From assembly GCF_015222005.1 (NCBI RefSeq), contig NZ_JADFFL010000010.1:1-64000 (forward strand): a DNA stretch of 64,000 nucleotides. Reading direction: 5' to 3'. The stretch comes from Mucilaginibacter myungsuensis (GTDB lineage: Bacteria; Bacteroidota; Bacteroidia; Sphingobacteriales; Sphingobacteriaceae). The notes under the pieces are model-generated. The model did not search any database, was not told the origin of the DNA, and saw nothing but the letters and a program-made list of their open reading frames with translations. Made by a program: the position numbers and the translations under genes. Of this stretch, positions 59,282 through 64,000 are shown piece by piece (within the stretch, counting starts at the first letter, position 1; the number at the start of each line of letters is the position of its first letter).

Positions 59282-62035
59282 ATGAAAAGGCTCTGTTCCG
59301 TTTTACTTTCCCTATCACTTTTAATAATATCAAGTGCAACGTTCGCCCAAAATGTGGGCAAGATCACCGGTAAAATATCTGATGGCAAAACTGCCGAGGT
59401 ATTGATCGGTGCTACCGTATTGATCGATGGTACCGCCAAAGGCGCTGCTGCCAACATTGATGGCGTTTATAGCCTGGCCAATGTTGCTCCCGGTCATTAT
59501 TCTATTACTGTTAAGTACATTGGCTACACCAGCAAGCAGATCAGCGATGTAGAGGTTAAGGCCGGCGCTGCTACCACGCTTAACGTGGTGTTAGATGCGG
59601 TACCTGCAAAAACCCTGAACACTGTAACTGTAAAAGGTACTTACAAGCAAGAATCGGTTAACTCTTTATACGCTCAGCAGAAAAATAGCGCGGCTGTTAC
59701 CGATGGTATCACATCCGAATCTATTAAAAGATCACCGGATAAAAGTGCATCAGAGGTTTTGCGCCGTGTGAGTGGTGCTACCGTGCAGGACAACAAATTT
59801 GTTGTTATCCGTGGTTTAAGCGATCGTTATAACAATGCGTCGTTAGATGGTTCGGCTTTACCAAGCACCGAGCCTAACCGTAAAGCATTCTCTTTCGATA
59901 TCGTTCCGGCTAACCTGATCGATAATATGATCATCAGCAAAACCGCTACACCAAACCTGGCAGGCGACTTTGCAGGCGGATCGGTACAGATCGTTACTAA
60001 AGATATCCCTGACGAGAACTTTGTTACCCTGAACATTGGTTACGGTTACAATACCAACACAACATTCAAAATCTTCCAAAGCGGCTATCGTAATACAACT
60101 GATTATTTAGCGTTCGATAATGGCTCACGTCAGTTATCAAGATACTTCCCGTCTAAAGCTACTATCGATGCCGGTATGAGCCAGGCCCGTCAAAATGTGG
60201 CATTGAACAGGTTTAACCCTGATCTTACCGTGCGTGATAATAATGCCTTCTTGAATACTAACTACCAAGTATCGGTAGGTAGGGTAAAGGACTTTAAGAA
60301 CAATAACCGTTTAGGTGTTATTGCTGCCTTAACTTACCGCAACCAGATGCAGAACATCAATGACGGTAAAGTTTTTTATCATCAATATAACTATGATGAT
60401 CTGAAGTACAAGTTCTCTACCAGTGTAGGTGCTTTAGCCAACTTTGCTTACAGCTACGGAAAAAACCGTATCACGTTCAAAAATATCTACAACCGTAATT
60501 TCGACGATATGTACATGTACCGTACAGGTACTAACGTTGCTACCGGTTACCTGAATAAGTTTTACGCGTTCGATCTTATCCAAAAAGGTTTGTTCAAAAC
60601 TACGGTACAAGGCGACCATAGCTTTGGCGAACGTAACTCCAAACTTACCTGGAACGCCAGCTACGCTAACATCATCAATAATCAGCCGGATCAGCGTAAG
60701 TTGAATTATTCTTATACCAATGGTGACTATTACGCGGATCTTAACACAGCAGGCCGTCAGAACGCGCGTTACTTTGCTAATCTGAACGAGAACATCTACG
60801 GTGGCCAGGTAGATTACAACCTGCCGTTAACGGTATTAAAAGAGAAAGCCACCTTTAAAACAGGCTTTTCAACTCAATACCGTGATCGTAAGTTCGTGCC
60901 AAGGTTTATTGGTATGGTTATCAATCCGGCTGTCCCGGGTGCGGAAGAATTAAGGACCCGCCCGATCAACGAGATATTTGGTACCGACTTTATCAACCAA
61001 AATTTTTACAATCTGCAAGACATCACGTTACCGGATGACCCTTACGTAGCTAACTCGTTAACCAACGCCGGTTATGTAATGTTGGATAACGCCCTGTCAA
61101 AGAAAGCCCGTTTAGTTTGGGGTGTACGTGTAGAGAAATTTGATCTTGATCTTACCACCTCAGCTAACAATAAAGCAAAGCTTGACAATCTGGACATTTT
61201 GCCGTCAGCTAACTTTATTTACAGCGTAACGCCTAAAGCCAACTTAAGGTTATCTTATTCGCGCACCGTTGCCCGTCCTGAGTTACGTGAATTGGCACCA
61301 TCTACCTATTATGATTACGAATTGCTGGCTACCGTGCAAGGTAACCTTAACTTAAAACGTACGCAGATCCATAATGCGGATATTCGTTATGAGTTTTACC
61401 CATCGGCTGGTCAGATCATCTCGGTATCGGGTTTTTACAAAAACTTCTCTAACGCGATCGAGTCTTATTTCGATGATAAATTGTCTACCCCAAATATCAC
61501 TTACTTCAACACTGCTAAAGCAAACAACTTCGGTGTAGAATTTGAGTTCAGGAAGACATTGGATTTTATCTCTCCAAAGCTGAAGAACACTACCTGGTAC
61601 ACCAACTTGGCTATTGTTAAGTCTGAGGTAGAGGATCCACAGTTAACCTTGTCAGAGCCGGGCGGCAAACGCCCAATGGTTGGTCAGGCGCCTTACGTGA
61701 TCAATGGTGGTATCATGCAAACCGCATTTAATAACCGTGTTAGCGTAAACCTGCTTTACAATCGTGTTGGCGAACGCATCTTCAGAGCAGGTGGCAGTAT
61801 GTTCCCATCGGTATATGAGAACGCCCGTGATGTTGTAGATCTGCAACTTGGCCTGCGTGCATTTAAAAGCCGTGGCGAGTTTAAGCTTAACGCTACCGAT
61901 CTGCTTAACCAGCAAACCAAATTCTTCTTTAAAAATCCAAAAGATACTTACAACCAGGCAACTTATGGCGATGTATATAACCGCTACAGGTTAGGTCAGT
62001 CTATCTCACTGTCGTTCGCCTACAACTTCAAGTAA
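59282..62035 (+). CDS. TonB-dependent outer-membrane receptor
   Basis: 917 residues: signal peptide ending TFAQ, carboxypeptidase-regulatory-like domain (about 26-112, GKITGKISDGKTAEVLIGATVLIDGT), plug (about 125-245, SASEVLRRVSGATVQDNKFVVIRGLSDRYNNASLDGS) and a 22-strand barrel ending in SLSFAYNFK. Energised by TonB, it should import a ligand across the outer membrane. It lacks the SusC-type extended form and no susD-like gene is near, so this is a TonB receptor of a non-Sus type, paired with the adjacent beta-helix lipoprotein. Ligand not identifiable. Confidence 0.93.
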   Translation: MKRLCSVLLSLSLLIISSATFAQNVGKITGKISDGKTAEVLIGATVLIDGTAKGAAANIDGVYSLANVAPGHYSITVKYIGYTSKQISDVEVKAGAATTLNVVLDAVPAKTLNTVTVKGTYKQESVNSLYAQQKNSAAVTDGITSESIKRSPDKSASEVLRRVSGATVQDNKFVVIRGLSDRYNNASLDGSALPSTEPNRKAFSFDIVPANLIDNMIISKTATPNLAGDFAGGSVQIVTKDIPDENFVTLNIGYGYNTNTTFKIFQSGYRNTTDYLAFDNGSRQLSRYFPSKATIDAGMSQARQNVALNRFNPDLTVRDNNAFLNTNYQVSVGRVKDFKNNNRLGVIAALTYRNQMQNINDGKVFYHQYNYDDLKYKFSTSVGALANFAYSYGKNRITFKNIYNRNFDDMYMYRTGTNVATGYLNKFYAFDLIQKGLFKTTVQGDHSFGERNSKLTWNASYANIINNQPDQRKLNYSYTNGDYYADLNTAGRQNARYFANLNENIYGGQVDYNLPLTVLKEKATFKTGFSTQYRDRKFVPRFIGMVINPAVPGAEELRTRPINEIFGTDFINQNFYNLQDITLPDDPYVANSLTNAGYVMLDNALSKKARLVWGVRVEKFDLDLTTSANNKAKLDNLDILPSANFIYSVTPKANLRLSYSRTVARPELRELAPSTYYDYELLATVQGNLNLKRTQIHNADIRYEFYPSAGQIISVSGFYKNFSNAIESYFDDKLSTPNITYFNTAKANNFGVEFEFRKTLDFISPKLKNTTWYTNLAIVKSEVEDPQLTLSEPGGKRPMVGQAPYVINGGIMQTAFNNRVSVNLLYNRVGERIFRAGGSMFPSVYENARDVVDLQLGLRAFKSRGEFKLNATDLLNQQTKFFFKNPKDTYNQATYGDVYNRYRLGQSISLSFAYNFK

Positions 62036-62086
62036 ACTATAGTCTATTTATAAAGAACACAACAACAAGAAAAACAAATTAGGATC

Positions 62087-63607
62087 ATGAAAAAGTATTC
62101 TCTATTAGTAATGTTAGCAGCGGGCATGTTGTTCGCATCTTGCAGCAGCAAGAATGACAACCCTAATCCGGACCCGGGTACTAACCCTCCAACAAACAAC
62201 ACTAACGTTGTTGAAGTAAGCGGCGATATTTCTGCCAACACTACCTGGTCTGCAAGCAAGATCTATCTATTAAAAGGCTTTGTTTACGTAACCAACGGCG
62301 CTACCTTAACTATCGAGGCCGGTACCATCATTAAAGGTGATAAAGCTACCAAAGGCACGCTGATAGTAACCCGCGGTTCTCAGGTAAACGCAACCGGTAC
62401 AGCCGATAAGCCTATCGTGTTTACATCTAACGTTGCGGCTGGTGGCCGTTCAGCTGGTGATTGGGGTGGTGTTATCCTTTTGGGTAGGGCTCCTGTCAAT
62501 CCTGCAGGTGGTTTCGCTACAATCGAAGGTGGTTTGATCCCAACTAACGGTGGCGCTAACGATAAGTACATCCAATACGGTGGTAATGTTGCTGCTGACA
62601 ACTCAGGTACTTTAAAATATGTACGTATCGAGTACGCAGGTATCCCATTCTCACCAGATAGCGAGATCAATGGTCTTACTTTAGGTGGTGTAGGTTCAGC
62701 TACAACTATCGATTACGTTGAGGTTTACCGTTCAGGTGACGACGCTTTCGAGTGGTTCGGTGGTACTGTTAACGCTAAACACTTATTAGCTATCGGTTCT
62801 GTAGATGACGACTTTGATACCGACTTCGGTTTCTCTGGTAAAGTACAATTTGGTTTAGCTCAACGCGCTCAGGTTATTGCCGACGTATCTGGTTCTAACG
62901 GTTTCGAGTCTGACAACGATGCTACCGGTACTAACAACACGCCGCAAACCAGCGCAGTATTCGCTAACATGACTATCGTTGGTCCTGCGTTTAACGGTAC
63001 TACTTTAGCTGCTATTGCAGCGGGTGGCAGCCAATCAGGTATCAATGCTAACTTCCAGCACGCTGCTCAGATCCGTCGTAACTCGGCTATCAGCATCAGC
63101 AACTCGGTATTCACTAACTACACTGAGGGTGTTTATTTTGACGACGGTACTGTAGTAACTGCAGGTGCAACTTCTGATAACTATGTTAACAGCCGTTCAG
63201 TTGTTAAAAACAACATCATCTTCGGTTCTAACTCAAAAAGCAACCAATTAAAAGGTACAGCAGGTGTTTTGGCTAAGATCTTTGCAGGTATAGCTTCTAT
63301 TCAAGCTCAATTAACTGCTGACAACACTATCGACGCTGCTAAGACCGGTACCGATCTTTATGTTGCTCCTTTCAAATACGGTTCAGACTTTAAAGCTTCA
63401 GGTAACGCTTTGTTCGGTACTCCTAACTTTATTTTAGCTGCTAATTCAGTAGCTGCTGCAGGTGCTACCTGGACAGGTAAATATGCCGACGCTTTCTTTG
63501 AGCAAGTTGCTTTCCGCGGTGCATTTGGTACTACTGATTGGTCATCAGGTTGGGCTTCTTACGACCCTCAAAATATTGCCTACACAACTCCTGGTGTTGT
63601 AAGATAA
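62087..63607 (+). CDS. surface lipoprotein with beta-helix-like body, partner of the TonB receptor
   Basis: 506 residues; lipobox FASC (about Cys19) then a Pro/Asn/Asp linker. The body has repeated short strands with Gly and Asn turns (GATLTIEAGTIIKG, GTLIVTRGSQVNATGTADKPIVFTSN, SGDWGGVILLG, IEYAGI..., FEWFGGTVNAKHLLAIGSVDDDFDTDFGFSG), consistent with a right-handed parallel beta-helix. The DDDFDTDFG stretch could bind metal. It follows the TonB receptor by 51 bases and is followed by a strong terminator, so the two are one transcript; a receptor-lipoprotein pair is likely. Confidence 0.85.
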   Translation: MKKYSLLVMLAAGMLFASCSSKNDNPNPDPGTNPPTNNTNVVEVSGDISANTTWSASKIYLLKGFVYVTNGATLTIEAGTIIKGDKATKGTLIVTRGSQVNATGTADKPIVFTSNVAAGGRSAGDWGGVILLGRAPVNPAGGFATIEGGLIPTNGGANDKYIQYGGNVAADNSGTLKYVRIEYAGIPFSPDSEINGLTLGGVGSATTIDYVEVYRSGDDAFEWFGGTVNAKHLLAIGSVDDDFDTDFGFSGKVQFGLAQRAQVIADVSGSNGFESDNDATGTNNTPQTSAVFANMTIVGPAFNGTTLAAIAAGGSQSGINANFQHAAQIRRNSAISISNSVFTNYTEGVYFDDGTVVTAGATSDNYVNSRSVVKNNIIFGSNSKSNQLKGTAGVLAKIFAGIASIQAQLTADNTIDAAKTGTDLYVAPFKYGSDFKASGNALFGTPNFILAANSVAAAGATWTGKYADAFFEQVAFRGAFGTTDWSSGWASYDPQNIAYTTPGVVR

Positions 63608-63634
63608 TTAGCAGATCCGTAAAAAGACGCTATA

Positions 63635-63674
63635 TAAAAAAGGTCCGCAAGCGATAAGCTTGCGGACCTTTTTT
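63635..63674 (+). terminator. strong terminator after the receptor operon
   Basis: GGTCCGCAAGC (63641-63651) and GCTTGCGGACC (63657-63667) are perfectly paired, flanked by A and T runs; the hairpin can work in both directions. Confidence 0.92.
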
Positions 63675-63691
63675 GAAGTTTTTATTTTTCT

Positions 63692-63832
63692 TGTCATAGC
63701 GAGGAGCGAAGAAGTGGGGCTGAGGGACGGCGAGCGACGCGGCGATGTCATAGGACAAGCAACGAGGACCTGCCTATGAGATCGCCACGCTGCCCCAACG
63801 CAATGCCACTTCCTTCCGCTCCTCTCAATGAC
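63692..63832. repeat. palindromic interspersed repeat, family A, copy 3
   Basis: GTCATAGCGAGGAGCGAAG at the left and CGCTCCTCTCAATGAC at the right pair. The shared core GGACAAGCAACGAGGA is at 63753-63768. Same orientation as copy 2 and inverted relative to copy 1. Confidence 0.8.
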
Positions 63833-63860
63833 AATTTTTCATGGTCTCCGGACTCCTCTC

Positions 63861-64000
63861 CTACAAATTCTTCCCTAATTTCTCCAGCATATCTTGCGGA
63901 ACATCGTGCAGGTCCAACACTAGGAACCCATCTAACGAATCCGAAAATTTAGGGTCGATGTTAAAGCAAATGATCTTGGCATTAAGGGCGATGTATTGGC
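63861..64000 (-). CDS. 3' end of a gene, possibly acyltransferase (GNAT/PlsC type)
   Basis: An open frame of 46 codons from the window edge to a TAG at 63861 encodes a C-terminus, QYIALNAKIICFNIDP, DSLDGFLVLDLHDVP and ending EKLGKNL. The stretch IICFNIDPKFSDSLDGFLVLDL resembles the end of Bacteroidota hemolysin/lysophospholipid acyltransferase-type proteins with a GNAT-like tail, recalled from family patterns rather than checked. The start lies outside the window. Confidence 0.5.
   Translation of the reverse strand, partial: QYIALNAKIICFNIDPKFSDSLDGFLVLDLHDVPQDMLEKLGKNL

Overview
The window looks like chromosome from a Bacteroidota bacterium of the Sphingobacteriaceae (Mucilaginibacter/Pedobacter-like); that placement is inferred from gene content. 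The evidence is: gliding/type IX secretion genes (gldA, gldB and a gldF-gldG fusion), T9SS-type C-terminal sorting domains, a TonB-dependent receptor paired with a surface lipoprotein, many exported lipoproteins, DUF4293/DUF3667/DUF4397/DUF4349 families, sparse Shine-Dalgarno sequences, TAnnTTTG-type -7 boxes, and intergenic regions full of palindromic repeats. I saw no phage, plasmid backbone, transposase, CRISPR array, rRNA or tRNA gene.

Layout. 0.1-6.2 kb: exported methionine sulfoxide reductases msrBA, two tandem small outer-membrane barrels, gldA, then a serine hydrolase bracketed by two 109-base palindromic direct repeats, then a DUF3667 membrane protein. 6.5-13.5 kb: glyS, an orphan TPR sensor kinase, a small hydrophilic protein, an MsbA-like ABC exporter and truA. 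13.5-17.7 kb: DUF4293, then a tight run of two SDR-type proteins and a DNA photolyase. 17.7-22.3 kb: two FKBP-like lipoproteins, a MarR regulator, gamma-glutamyltransferase and a small barrel protein. 22.3-32.4 kb: the secreted surface block, made of a T9SS-sorted subtilisin, a small lipoprotein, a 1771-residue T9SS adhesin, and one base later a tiny exported protein with a PID-CTERM-like tail.

32.5-42 kb: nadE, gldB, small envelope proteins, SRPBCC, the gldF-gldG fusion, dnaN and an MmcQ/YjbR protein. 42-50.2 kb: two unknown exported paralogues, an M1 peptidase, two coupled DUF4397 lipoproteins, DedA, an apparently frameshifted small lipoprotein gene coupled to a phospholipase-C/S1-nuclease-like protein, and a third DUF4397 lipoprotein. 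50.3-57.5 kb: conserved housekeeping (rpsT, radC, pheT, zapA, a candidate 6S RNA, rny), with two oddities: a stand-alone EF-Tu domain-III-like protein and a four-helix-bundle (IVS/S23-type) gene inside an inverted repeat. 57.6-64 kb: small exported and membrane proteins, a TonB-dependent receptor with its partner lipoprotein, and the 3' end of a further gene on the minus strand.

How it fits together. Most of the window serves the cell envelope: T9SS/gliding parts and their cargo, periplasmic repair and folding, outer-membrane uptake and peptidases. It is interleaved with translation and DNA-replication genes. The least explained layer is intergenic: at least five repeat families, mostly palindromic. 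Three single genes (the serine hydrolase, MmcQ and the four-helix-bundle protein) are each bracketed by members of one family.
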